Shown here piece by piece: positions 1 through 6,399 of a stretch of DNA of 7,209 nt. A program made the translations under genes and the position numbers. The notes below the pieces were generated by a model, which saw only the letters and a program-made list of their open reading frames with translations, ran no database searches and was not told the origin of the DNA. Source of the stretch: Verrucomicrobiales bacterium (lineage in GTDB: Bacteria > Verrucomicrobiota > Verrucomicrobiia > Limisphaerales > UBA1096); assembly GCA_002721375.1 (NCBI GenBank), contig PBKH01000056.1, forward strand, positions 39,450-46,658, read 5' to 3'. Numbering within the stretch: the stretch's first letter is position 1; every line of letters begins with the position of its first letter.

Positions 1-297
1 ACTAAGCATCTAATAACTAATAATTTAAGCGAAATTGATGAATGGGAATCATTTGAAAAAATGACCCGAGACAGGCTCGAAACAATCAAATCGGAACACG
101 ATCATTTGATTGACCTTGCGAAAAAAGCCCGATTGAAAATCCAAAAAAATAATCATTCTAGTTTGATGAATGAAAAACAATGCTTGGATAAGGCAACCAT
201 TTGGACAGTTAATGAGCTAAAACACCATTCTTTCAGGGTTTATAAGATTCAAACTGATAGACTTCCGAAAAATGCTCTAAGATTAATAAATAACTGA
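1..297 (+). CDS. Unrecognised helical protein, 3' end only (start outside window)
   Basis: The frame is open from the first base to a TGA at 295-297, giving 98 visible residues with no stop, so this is probably the C-terminal part of a longer gene. An internal ATG at 61 could give a 78-residue protein, but it has no ribosome binding site and nothing favours it over read-through from the left. The product is hydrophilic, rich in Lys, Asn, Glu and His, and looks almost wholly alpha-helical. There is no membrane segment and no catalytic motif I know. The stop codon lies in the left arm of an inverted repeat (289-318). Immediately upstream of fliW, many bacteria carry flgN, flgK or flgL. This is clearly not a FlgK/FlgL C-terminus, because the flagellin-like terminal helix is missing. 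A FlgN-like export chaperone is possible on helical character and position alone, but I do not recognise the family. Confidence 0.55.
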   Translation, partial: TKHLITNNLSEIDEWESFEKMTRDRLETIKSEHDHLIDLAKKARLKIQKNNHSSLMNEKQCLDKATIWTVNELKHHSFRVYKIQTDRLPKNALRLINN

Positions 298-318
298 TAT
301 TTCAGTCTTTCAGTTATT
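289..318. repeat. Perfect 9-bp inverted repeat over the upstream gene's stop codon
   Basis: Arms AATAACTGA (289-297) and TCAGTTATT (310-318) are exact reverse complements separated by 12 bases. A smaller nested dyad, ACTGA-TATT-TCAGT (293-306), overlaps it. The left arm contains the TGA stop of the upstream gene. It could be a weak, AT-rich terminator for that gene, although no strong T-run follows. Its centre also lies roughly 115 bases upstream of the start point predicted from the sigma-54 promoter at 394-409, the usual distance for an enhancer-binding-protein site. Confidence 0.5.
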
Positions 319-393
319 CTAACTCGAGCATACTAGGCGTAAATCTCTTATTCGCGGCCTTTTTAGTAGATTCACCCGACAAAAGTCCAAAGT

Positions 394-409
394 TGGCATG
401 CCCCGTGCT
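394..409 (+). promoter_or_regulatory. Sigma-54 (RpoN) -24/-12 promoter for the fliW-csrA-flagellin block
   Basis: TGGCATG, four bases, then GTGCT matches the sigma-54 consensus TGGCAYR-N4-TTGCW in all but one position. The invariant GG (395-396) and GC (407-408) are exactly 10 bases apart. Counting the C at 408 as -12 predicts transcription from about position 420. Sigma-54 control of mid-class flagellar genes is well known in many bacteria. Here the match is seen directly; its use is inferred. If correct, the mRNA begins about three bases before the fliW ATG at 423, and the TTG (393) and ATG (417) alternatives lie upstream of the transcript. Confidence 0.65.
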
Positions 410-422
410 GAGTTCGATGTGT

Positions 423-860
423 ATGCTGACGCTTCAGGAAAACAAGGCGCAAAGCAAAATTGATAGCGGAGAGGTTACATTTCCGCTCAAACTAGTATTC
501 CCATCAGGAATACTAGGATTTGAGGAAATTAAGGAATACGAAATGCAACCTCTTCCTGATTTAGAACCGTTTTTTTGGATGGAAGGAGGTAGCAGTAAAA
601 AACACGCATTTCTGCTCGTTCCTCCTGCTCATGTACTCGAATCATATTCCATTGAGTTGAATAAGGAAGATGTGAATTTTCTGGATTTAACAACATCAGA
701 GGATGCCCTTATTTTCAATATCGTTACTTATGGCTCAAATCAAACAATGACGGTTAATCTGAAAGGCCCCATCTTAGTAAATCGACATACGATGGTTGCA
801 AAACAGGTGGTCCCAACAAACGCAGTAGAATTGCCCACCACATATCCATTGAATAACTAG
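423..860 (+). CDS. fliW: FliW, flagellin-binding assembly factor and CsrA antagonist
   Basis: A 145-residue FliW protein. Family signatures in order: FPSGILGFE at about residues 26-34 (usually FPxGIxGFE), an aromatic stretch PFFWME near 49-54, AFLLVPP near 62-68, a central IFNIVTYG (97-104), the TVNLKGPILVN block (110-120) and the terminal KQVV (127-130). FliW is cytoplasmic. In Bacillus and relatives it binds free flagellin, and once flagellin is exported it binds CsrA, relieving CsrA's repression of flagellin translation. csrA begins 34 bases downstream and flagellin follows, which fits that switch exactly. I chose ATG 423 because the family N-terminus is about 20-25 residues before FPxGI. 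The same frame is open from TTG 393 and ATG 417, but both lie in or before the sigma-54 promoter. No Shine-Dalgarno sequence precedes any of these starts, so translation may be leaderless. Confidence 0.9.
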   Translation: MLTLQENKAQSKIDSGEVTFPLKLVFPSGILGFEEIKEYEMQPLPDLEPFFWMEGGSSKKHAFLLVPPAHVLESYSIELNKEDVNFLDLTTSEDALIFNIVTYGSNQTMTVNLKGPILVNRHTMVAKQVVPTNAVELPTTYPLNN

Positions 861-894
861 AGCAATTTACTGATGCATTCATTAATAAGAAATC

Positions 895-1119
895 ATGCTG
901 GTTTTATCGAGAAAAACGAACGAAAGCATCGTAATAGATGGAAAAATATTTTTGAACATCCTTCGAATCGAAGGAGATTCGGTCAAAGTTGGAGTCAGCG
1001 CACCGAAGGAGGTAGCTGTACTGAGAAAGGAAATCTATGATGAAATCCTTGAAAGCAACAAGGCAGCTGCTGAAGTCCCTGCCAAAAAAGACCTTCGATT
1101 AATCTTAAATAGGAATTGA
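895..1119 (+). CDS. csrA: CsrA/RsmA post-transcriptional regulator
   Basis: A 74-residue CsrA. The N-terminus MLVLSRKTNESIVIDG and the core VKVGVSAPKEVAVLRKEIY are diagnostic. The RNA-contact residues known from E. coli are present: Leu4, Arg6 and Arg44. CsrA is a homodimer with interlocked beta-strands that binds GGA motifs in mRNA leaders, usually blocking ribosomes. The protein is longer than the 61-residue enterobacterial form and carries a charged C-terminal tail (about residues 54-74). Extended CsrA proteins of similar length occur in organisms where FliW binds CsrA and inhibits it without competing directly for RNA, so the length fits the adjacent fliW. Position 43, usually His, is Leu here. 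The ATG at 895 is the only sensible start. Its leader has only a weak AAGAA, not a true ribosome binding site. It probably shares a transcript with fliW and the flagellins. Confidence 0.95.
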   Translation: MLVLSRKTNESIVIDGKIFLNILRIEGDSVKVGVSAPKEVAVLRKEIYDEILESNKAAAEVPAKKDLRLILNRN

Positions 1120-1151
1120 TACATTTTAATTATTAAACCAAATTTAAAGAT

Positions 1152-1967
1152 ATGATAATCAATAGTAACATAGAGGCATTAAAGACGACCAATATCCTTA
1201 ATGACAGTCACGCCCTTTTAGCCCGCTCCCTTGCCAGGCTAAGTTCCGGCTCAAAGATTGTTAGACCAGCCGACGACGCTGCTGGGTTGGCAGTATCATC
1301 AAGACTAAAGGGGCAAATAAGTCGCGTTGATTCCGCTTTATCCAATGTTGGCAACGGTATGTCATGGACACAGACTCAAGATGGATTCATGAAAACCCTC
1401 GAAGGTGCATTTCGCAGAATGGGGGAATTGGCCATGCTTTCTCTCGACAACACGAAGTCTGATGATGATCGGGACTTGTACCAAGCCGAGTTTACACAAC
1501 TTCAAAGCTTCGTAAGCGCTACGGCAGGGAAGGAATTTAACGGGGTAAGCATTTTCAGCACAACCGCCCTTCCTGTGACCATCGACTCAGACGGCAATAC
1601 TTTCAACTCCACGGCAATTGATATAAACGGCAACAATTCATATGCTTTTGCTATTAATACTACCTCATCCGGCATTGGAAACACAACCAGCGCTGCCACA
1701 GCTTTGCAGAATGTAAGAGCAGCCATTAATCGTATTGCAGTTGATCGGGCCAGCCTAGGTGCAGTGCAGGCACGTTTGAATTTCACTCGCGAGCAGTTGG
1801 ATGTGACCAAGGAAAACCTCACTTCCGCTGTTTCCAGAATAGTCGATGTTGATGTTGCCGACGAGGCAACTCAATATGCAAAATATCAGATATTAGTTCA
1901 ATCCGGTACGTCGATGTTGGCTCAAGCCAACACACTACCCCAAGCAGCCCTTCAGCTGCTGCGATAG
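1152..1967 (+). CDS. fliC: Flagellin, short form (first copy)
   Basis: A 271-residue flagellin, the filament subunit exported by the flagellar type III apparatus. The N-terminal D0/D1 helices are clear: MIINSNIEAL, then ARLSSGSKIVRPADDAAGLAVS (about 28-49) and RMGELAMLSLDNT (89-101), which corresponds to the TLR5-contact helix of other flagellins. FNGVSIFS (129-136) closes the N-terminal domain. The C-terminal D1/D0 helices run from about 182 to the end, with LGAVQARLNFT (202-212) and the terminal YQILVQSGTSMLAQANTLPQ (245-264). Only about 45 residues separate the two halves, so surface domains D2/D3 are essentially absent. There are no cysteines, as usual for flagellins. The gene starts 32 bases after csrA with no Shine-Dalgarno sequence. 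The only upstream GGA, the core of CsrA sites, overlaps the end of csrA (1112-1114). Confidence 0.95.
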   Translation: MIINSNIEALKTTNILNDSHALLARSLARLSSGSKIVRPADDAAGLAVSSRLKGQISRVDSALSNVGNGMSWTQTQDGFMKTLEGAFRRMGELAMLSLDNTKSDDDRDLYQAEFTQLQSFVSATAGKEFNGVSIFSTTALPVTIDSDGNTFNSTAIDINGNNSYAFAINTTSSGIGNTTSAATALQNVRAAINRIAVDRASLGAVQARLNFTREQLDVTKENLTSAVSRIVDVDVADEATQYAKYQILVQSGTSMLAQANTLPQAALQLLR

Positions 1968-2002
1968 CCGGAGATTAAGCAAGCACTGAAAACCAATCCG
2001 GC
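1967..2002 (+). repeat. Imperfect inverted repeat between the two flagellin genes
   Basis: GCCGG-AG-ATT (1967-1976) can pair with AATCCGGC (1995-2002), giving eight pairs with a two-base bulge around an 18-base loop. It begins on the last base of the first flagellin's TAG stop and lies in the leader of the second flagellin gene. There is no following T-run, so a classical terminator is unlikely. It contains the only GGA (1970-1972) upstream of the second flagellin start, so it could be a CsrA-responsive or stability hairpin. This is an inference from position. Confidence 0.3.
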
Positions 2003-2023
2003 ATAAAGGCCGACACTTATTCC

Positions 2024-2860
2024 GTGGTAATTAATTCAAACAATGTCGCAGAAAAAACGGCAACCAATTTATCTGTAAGCACAAGCCAGCTAGCAAGTTC
2101 TCTCCATCGGCTTTCAACAGGTTCCAAAATAAGCAAGCCGTCCGATGATGCAGCAGGACTCGCGGTAACCTCACGATTTGAATCTCAGTTCAAAAGATTA
2201 AATTCATCTTTTGATAATATTGCTAACGCGATGTCATTTACCCAGACTCAAGATGGGTATTTGAAGACTATAAACACCGCATTGACGCGCATGGGAGAAT
2301 TATCGTTACTTTCACAAGATGCAACATTATCAAATGGCGACAGAGATTTATACGATAAGGAATACCAGCAATTAAAGGAGTTCTTACAACGGACCAAGTC
2401 TAAGCAATTTAACGGCATCGATCTATTCTCCTCTAACAATGTTGAAGTCACAATTGATTCCAGTAGAAGTGCATTTGAAATTCAGTCAGTAAACTTAAAT
2501 TCTGAGTCTTTTAACTTCACTGACAAAGATTATCTAGATGTTAATGGAAAGGAAATAGACGCCAACTTGAAAACATCAAGAAAAGCCAAAGAGTCGCTTG
2601 GTTTTATTTCTAAGGCTGTTTCTGAAATCGCCAATGCCCGTGCTCAAATAGGAGCCATTCAAAGCCGACTAGAATTTACTAATGAACAGCTGACAAGCAC
2701 GAAAGAAAATCTCACTGGAGCTATGAGTCGAATCAACGATGTCAATTTTGCGGAAGAAGCCACCCAATATGCTAGATACCAAATCTTAGCACAAAGCGGA
2801 ACTTCAATGCTTTCACAGGCAAATGCAATGCCAAAGACTGTTCTTCAACTATTGGCATAA
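2024..2860 (+). CDS. fliC: Flagellin, short form (second copy, GTG start)
   Basis: A 278-residue flagellin, 56 bases after the first and in the same direction. The GTG start gives MVINSNNVAEKT, aligning residue for residue with MIINSNIEALKT of its neighbour, and there is no later in-frame Met until residue 70. Conserved blocks: HRLSTGSKISKPSDDAAGLA (28-47), MSFTQTQDGYLKT (70-82), RMGELSLLSQDAT (89-101), FNGIDLFS (129-136), IGAIQSRLEFTNEQL (209-223) and YQILAQSGTSMLSQANAMP (252-270). Like the first copy it lacks D2/D3 and cysteine. The central part (about 137-190) is the most different from copy one, being more acidic and Lys-rich (FTDKDYLDVNGKEIDANLK). The two copies have diverged widely at the DNA level, so this is an old duplication. 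Two flagellins may form different filament segments or a mixed filament. Confidence 0.93.
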   Translation: MVINSNNVAEKTATNLSVSTSQLASSLHRLSTGSKISKPSDDAAGLAVTSRFESQFKRLNSSFDNIANAMSFTQTQDGYLKTINTALTRMGELSLLSQDATLSNGDRDLYDKEYQQLKEFLQRTKSKQFNGIDLFSSNNVEVTIDSSRSAFEIQSVNLNSESFNFTDKDYLDVNGKEIDANLKTSRKAKESLGFISKAVSEIANARAQIGAIQSRLEFTNEQLTSTKENLTGAMSRINDVNFAEEATQYARYQILAQSGTSMLSQANAMPKTVLQLLA

Positions 2861-2901
2861 CCACAACTAATACTAACCCCAAAACAACACCAATCCGACA
2901 A

Positions 2902-5274
2902 ATGAAGGAGTGCATAGATACAATCCTGCAAAAGGCCGACGACTGCTATGTAAAGAAGGATTACCATGGAGCAGCCAAGAATATCGAGGAAGCAGTCAAA
3001 GCAAACCCGAATAGCGCGGAACTATGGGCAACCTGGGGCAACGTCGAATTTCAATCCGGTAACTTAAGCAAATCAATAGAGAAATACCGAAAAGCATGCA
3101 ATCTTACTAGTGATAAACCCGAATATTGGACATACCTCGCTATCGCCCTACTTCAAGAAGGAAACATTGAAGAGTTTGAAACTTCACTTGAAACCGCACT
3201 TTCCATTGATCCATACCACGCGGACTCTTTGAAACTTTTAGGCGATCTTTGCTTTCAGAACAACAAAAAAACTGAAGCTGCAAAGTCTTATTATAAGATA
3301 CTTGTTAAAAATCCTGATGAACCAGATGTATTGATGAGATTAGGCAGCTGTTTATATGACAATGGTGAAGTTGAATTAGCAAAAGAATGTTATGAACGCA
3401 TTCTAAAAGTAGATCCAAAAAATGACATCGCATTGGATAACCTGAGCGCATGCAGTAAGAAACTCAAGGCAAAGCTGGAAAACCAAATTACGAATAAGCC
3501 AAAGAATGAATTAAACCATAAATTACACAACCTTCTTGAAGATGCCGATTTCTTTGACTGCGCAGGCAACACTGATTCTACCGCTCAAACACTCGAAAAA
3601 GCCGCTCACATCGCCCCAAAAGACGGTATTATTATATCCGCACTAGGTAGCGTTTATTTCAAACTCGGCAAGTATGAAAAAGCCCGAGAAATGTTCCGTA
3701 AGGAGATCGAACTGAAACCCAGAGATGCGGATTCATACACACGATTGGCTATGGCTTCACTAGCTTGCGAACGGATTGATGAGTTTGAATCAGCCATCGG
3801 CATAGCAATGGAGATCAACCCGAACCACATGGAAGCTTTACGCTTTCTTGGAAAAATTAATCTGCAAACCGCCAGATATCTCGACGCGGCAAAAATCTTT
3901 GCTAAGTTGGTTGAATTAAACCCTAAATTCATGGAGTTCTATCTTGCGCTTGGATATGCGTTCCATCAAGGCGGCGAACAAGACACAGCAAAAATGGTGT
4001 TCGAACGCGTACTTGAATTGGATCCTCAAAACGAATGCGCGACAAACAACCTAAGCTTCATGCGCCATCCCGATGGTGATAACTCCCTAGCACATACAAT
4101 CTCAAATGAAGAAGAGATTGTTGAGTGCAATGATCTTGCTAATCAACTCGTCAATTTCGAGTTGGCTTACATGGATAAAGAAAAAAAGCAGACTAAATCA
4201 ATACTTTCCAAGATATTTGATTCAACACCACAGAACTACGAAGTTATCGCGGCATTGAGCACTTTGTTCTTCCAAATGGGTGAATTTGAGACTGCAAAGA
4301 AGCTCATCAGTCAAGCTATCAGCCTGGACAATTCTGCCCCTGAAGGCTGGACTCAACTCGCTTTATGCGAATTAAACCTCAATAATCTCGAAGCCTCAAT
4401 TAAGGCAATTAACTATTCGCTGGAACGGAACCCTTGTCCAGAAGCGCAAAAATTAAAAGGGAAAATTCTATACCTTTCCGAGCAGCATGAACAGGCCTTG
4501 CATGAGTTCAAGCAATTATTGGCTAGCAATCCAGAGGATATATACTTGATGCAATGCGCAGCCATATGTATGCACAAAACCGGCGACACAGATTCGGCCT
4601 TGAACTTATACGAAAAAATTCTGCAATTGGATTGTGACAATCAAATTGCCTATGAGAACGTAAAGGCAATTCACAAGGCAAAAGAAGAAAAACTAACCGG
4701 GCAAAAGGAAGCATCTGATTCCATTTCAGTTTTGGAACAGGCAGACAGACATTATAAAAATGGTGATCTCGAAGGAGCCATCAAAGAAATTGAAAACGCA
4801 CTAAACTCAACAGAGCAAAATAGCGCCCTATACGCCACGCTCGGCAGTTTGGAATACCAGTCTGGATTATTGGAAAAGTCAGTGATACATCTCCGGAAGG
4901 CTGTCGAGATTGATGCTCACTCTGCCGACTTCTTAACGCGCCTGGCTTTGGCGGAACATAAATCGGGAAATATTACTAGTTTTATCAAGTACATTAATAG
5001 GGCACTCGATGAAGATTCGAAATATATACCTGCTTTGAAAACAAGGGGTGATTACAATCTCAATAAATCATCTTATAAAGACGCCGCAACAGATTACGTC
5101 AATATTATCAAAGTCGAACCGAATAACACAGAAGCCCTCCTTGCATTGGCTGTTTGTTTTTACAAAACAAACGACACGGAAGCTGCTGTTATGACTTACG
5201 AACGTATTCTGGCCATAGACCCGGAAAATAGTCTAGCTAATGAAAATCTAACGGTCATTAGAAAGGCGCGCTAA
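2902..5274 (+). CDS. Four-module TPR protein linked to flagellin genes
   Basis: A 790-residue soluble protein built almost wholly of tetratricopeptide repeats, with no signal peptide, membrane segment or visible catalytic domain. It shows a higher-order period: four ~200-residue modules (about residues 8-184, 209-386, 411-590 and 609-788) joined by charged linkers. Each module repeats the same ordered marks: an AD-type opening helix; LGxxxFQxG (45-53, 248-256, 452-460, 647-655); TxLAxA followed by an EF/SF-containing helix; a G[DK]xxxxxxxxxxAA repeat (near 114, 317, 519, 715); and a closing YERILxxDPxN (164-174, 367-377, 570-580, 766-776). Module three is the most degenerate. Modules one and four look closest. 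It lies 41 bases after a flagellin gene and probably shares its transcript. TPRs bind proteins; in Caulobacter FlmG a TPR region binds flagellin for glycosylation, but no glycosyltransferase domain is seen here. A flagellin-binding scaffold or chaperone is my inference. The ATG at 2902 is the first start after in-frame stops; it has no Shine-Dalgarno sequence. Confidence 0.85.
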   Translation: MKECIDTILQKADDCYVKKDYHGAAKNIEEAVKANPNSAELWATWGNVEFQSGNLSKSIEKYRKACNLTSDKPEYWTYLAIALLQEGNIEEFETSLETALSIDPYHADSLKLLGDLCFQNNKKTEAAKSYYKILVKNPDEPDVLMRLGSCLYDNGEVELAKECYERILKVDPKNDIALDNLSACSKKLKAKLENQITNKPKNELNHKLHNLLEDADFFDCAGNTDSTAQTLEKAAHIAPKDGIIISALGSVYFKLGKYEKAREMFRKEIELKPRDADSYTRLAMASLACERIDEFESAIGIAMEINPNHMEALRFLGKINLQTARYLDAAKIFAKLVELNPKFMEFYLALGYAFHQGGEQDTAKMVFERVLELDPQNECATNNLSFMRHPDGDNSLAHTISNEEEIVECNDLANQLVNFELAYMDKEKKQTKSILSKIFDSTPQNYEVIAALSTLFFQMGEFETAKKLISQAISLDNSAPEGWTQLALCELNLNNLEASIKAINYSLERNPCPEAQKLKGKILYLSEQHEQALHEFKQLLASNPEDIYLMQCAAICMHKTGDTDSALNLYEKILQLDCDNQIAYENVKAIHKAKEEKLTGQKEASDSISVLEQADRHYKNGDLEGAIKEIENALNSTEQNSALYATLGSLEYQSGLLEKSVIHLRKAVEIDAHSADFLTRLALAEHKSGNITSFIKYINRALDEDSKYIPALKTRGDYNLNKSSYKDAATDYVNIIKVEPNNTEALLALAVCFYKTNDTEAAVMTYERILAIDPENSLANENLTVIRKAR
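2923..5265 (+). repeat. Four tandem copies of a ~200-codon multi-TPR module
   Basis: Protein-level tandem repeat inside the TPR gene. Approximate units are 2923-3453, 3526-4059, 4132-4671 and 4726-5265. The closing YERIL-type motif recurs at spacings of 203, 203 and 196 residues, and the LGxxxFQxG-type motif at 203, 204 and 195 residues, so the copies are in register. DNA identity between units is low by eye, meaning the multiplication is old and retained. Confidence 0.7.
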
Positions 5275-5297
5275 AGTCAACCAAAAGCACTTTAGCG
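5269..5297. terminator. Hairpin between convergent genes, possible bidirectional terminator
   Basis: Arms CGCTAAAGT (5269-5277) and ACTTTAGCG (5289-5297) are perfect complements around an 11-base loop. The left arm holds the TAA of the TPR gene (5272-5274). The right arm holds, on the other strand, the TAA of kdgK (5292-5294). Being symmetric, the hairpin forms in both transcripts. No clear T-run follows on either strand, so intrinsic termination would be weak, and it may serve mainly as a 3'-end stabiliser. Confidence 0.55.
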
Positions 5298-6392
5298 AAC
5301 CACCCTAGCTCCCCCTCCCTTCATCAATTTCTCAACCTCGATAAGTGTGGCCATAGAAGTATCACCCGGCGTTGTCATAGCCAACGCACCATGAGCGGTT
5401 CCGTAGTTGATCGCAACATCAGGTTTCCCAGAAGTCATCAATCCGTATATCAAGCCAGATGCAAAACTGTCTCCCCCACCCACTCGATCAAAGATCTCTA
5501 ATTCTGGATACGGGGCAGATTCAAAAAAACGACCCCCAGCCCAGCAAATGGCCCCCCAGTCATTGATGGTTGCAGTTTTTACTTTTCTAAGCGTAGTTGC
5601 GGCAATCTTTAGGTTTGGGTAATCCTGAACAACTTCGTTAATCATTGCCTTGAATTTACCAACATCAATCGACGATATTTCTTCATCCAGATCCTCCACC
5701 TCATATCCCAAACAAGCTGTATAATCCTCCTCATTACCAATCATCACATCCACATACGGAGCGATTCCGCGATTTACCTCCTTAGCTTTTTCCTTGCCGC
5801 CTATACTCCTCCAAAGAGAAGGCCGGTAATTCAAGTCGTATGAAACGACGGTGCCGTGCTTTGCTGCAATCTGCACTGCCTTAAGCACCGCCTTGGCAGT
5901 GGATTCTGAGAGTGCAGCAAAGATGCCCCCCGTGTGGAACCACCTGACACCGTGTTTGCCAAATATTTCCTCCCAATCAAAATCGTCCTGGCGAATTTGA
6001 GATGCAGCAGTCAACCCTCGATCGGGCACCCCCACTGCACCTCGGATTCCAAACCCTCGTTCGGTAAAATTCAAACCGTTTCGTACCGTTCTGCCAACGC
6101 CATCGCTGGCAATCCACTTTACCAAGGAAGTGTCAACTCCTCCCTGAAGTATGAAGTCCTCGATCAGCCTGCCAACCTCATTGTCCGCAAATGCTGTGAC
6201 TATGCCTGTGCGTTTTCCGAAGCAGCGCCTCAAACCGCGTGCCACATTGTATTCTCCGCCGCCCTCCCACACATCAAAACTGCGTGCTGTTCGAATTCGG
6301 GAAGGCCCCGGATCCATTCGAAGCATAATCTCACCAAATGAAAGTAAGTCGTATTTGCAGGCCTCAGCTGGTTTTATCTCAATGAATCCCAT
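5292..6392 (-). CDS. kdgK: 2-keto-3-deoxygluconate kinase, PfkB family
   Basis: A 366-residue PfkB/ribokinase-family sugar kinase. It probably phosphorylates 2-keto-3-deoxygluconate with ATP to KDPG, feeding the Entner-Doudoroff aldolase step in breakdown of uronates from alginate or pectin, in the cytoplasm. Marks: FGEIMLRMDPG (18-28, PfkB start), EGGGEYNVARGL (43-54, sugar site), SYDLNYRPSLW (184-194, typical of KDG kinases), IGNEED (218-223), and FDRVGGGDSFASG (301-313) with the oxyanion-hole glycines and catalytic base Asp308. MTTPGDTSMATL (339-350) resembles annotated long KdgK proteins. I chose ATG 6392 because MGFIEIKPAEACKYDL matches the N-terminus I know for this subfamily. A TTG at 6449 overlapping the upstream stop would add 19 unlikely residues. 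It lies 53 bases after the amidohydrolase gene, with an 11-bp inverted repeat in the gap. Another ribokinase-type substrate is possible. Confidence 0.82.
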   Translation of the reverse strand: MGFIEIKPAEACKYDLLSFGEIMLRMDPGPSRIRTARSFDVWEGGGEYNVARGLRRCFGKRTGIVTAFADNEVGRLIEDFILQGGVDTSLVKWIASDGVGRTVRNGLNFTERGFGIRGAVGVPDRGLTAASQIRQDDFDWEEIFGKHGVRWFHTGGIFAALSESTAKAVLKAVQIAAKHGTVVSYDLNYRPSLWRSIGGKEKAKEVNRGIAPYVDVMIGNEEDYTACLGYEVEDLDEEISSIDVGKFKAMINEVVQDYPNLKIAATTLRKVKTATINDWGAICWAGGRFFESAPYPELEIFDRVGGGDSFASGLIYGLMTSGKPDVAINYGTAHGALAMTTPGDTSMATLIEVEKLMKGGGARVVR

Positions 6393-6399
6393 CGCGTTA

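Noticed and set aside
1..297. FlgL or FlgK C-terminus upstream of fliW
   Set aside because: This is the usual neighbour, but the visible residues lack the flagellin-like terminal D0 helix and show no hook-junction motifs.
340..366. Sigma-28 promoter (TAAATCTC ... GCCTTTTT) upstream of fliW
   Set aside because: Spacing is two bases short and the -10 half matches only its first three bases; the sigma-54 match is far better.
393..422. TTG 393 or ATG 417 as the fliW start
   Set aside because: Both lie within or just after the sigma-54 promoter and upstream of its predicted start point, and the extra residues (ACPVLSSMC) do not look like a FliW N-terminus.
1502..1822. 106-codon open frame on the minus strand inside the first flagellin
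   Set aside because: It is an antisense shadow of a clear flagellin gene, with no recognisable product and no start signal.
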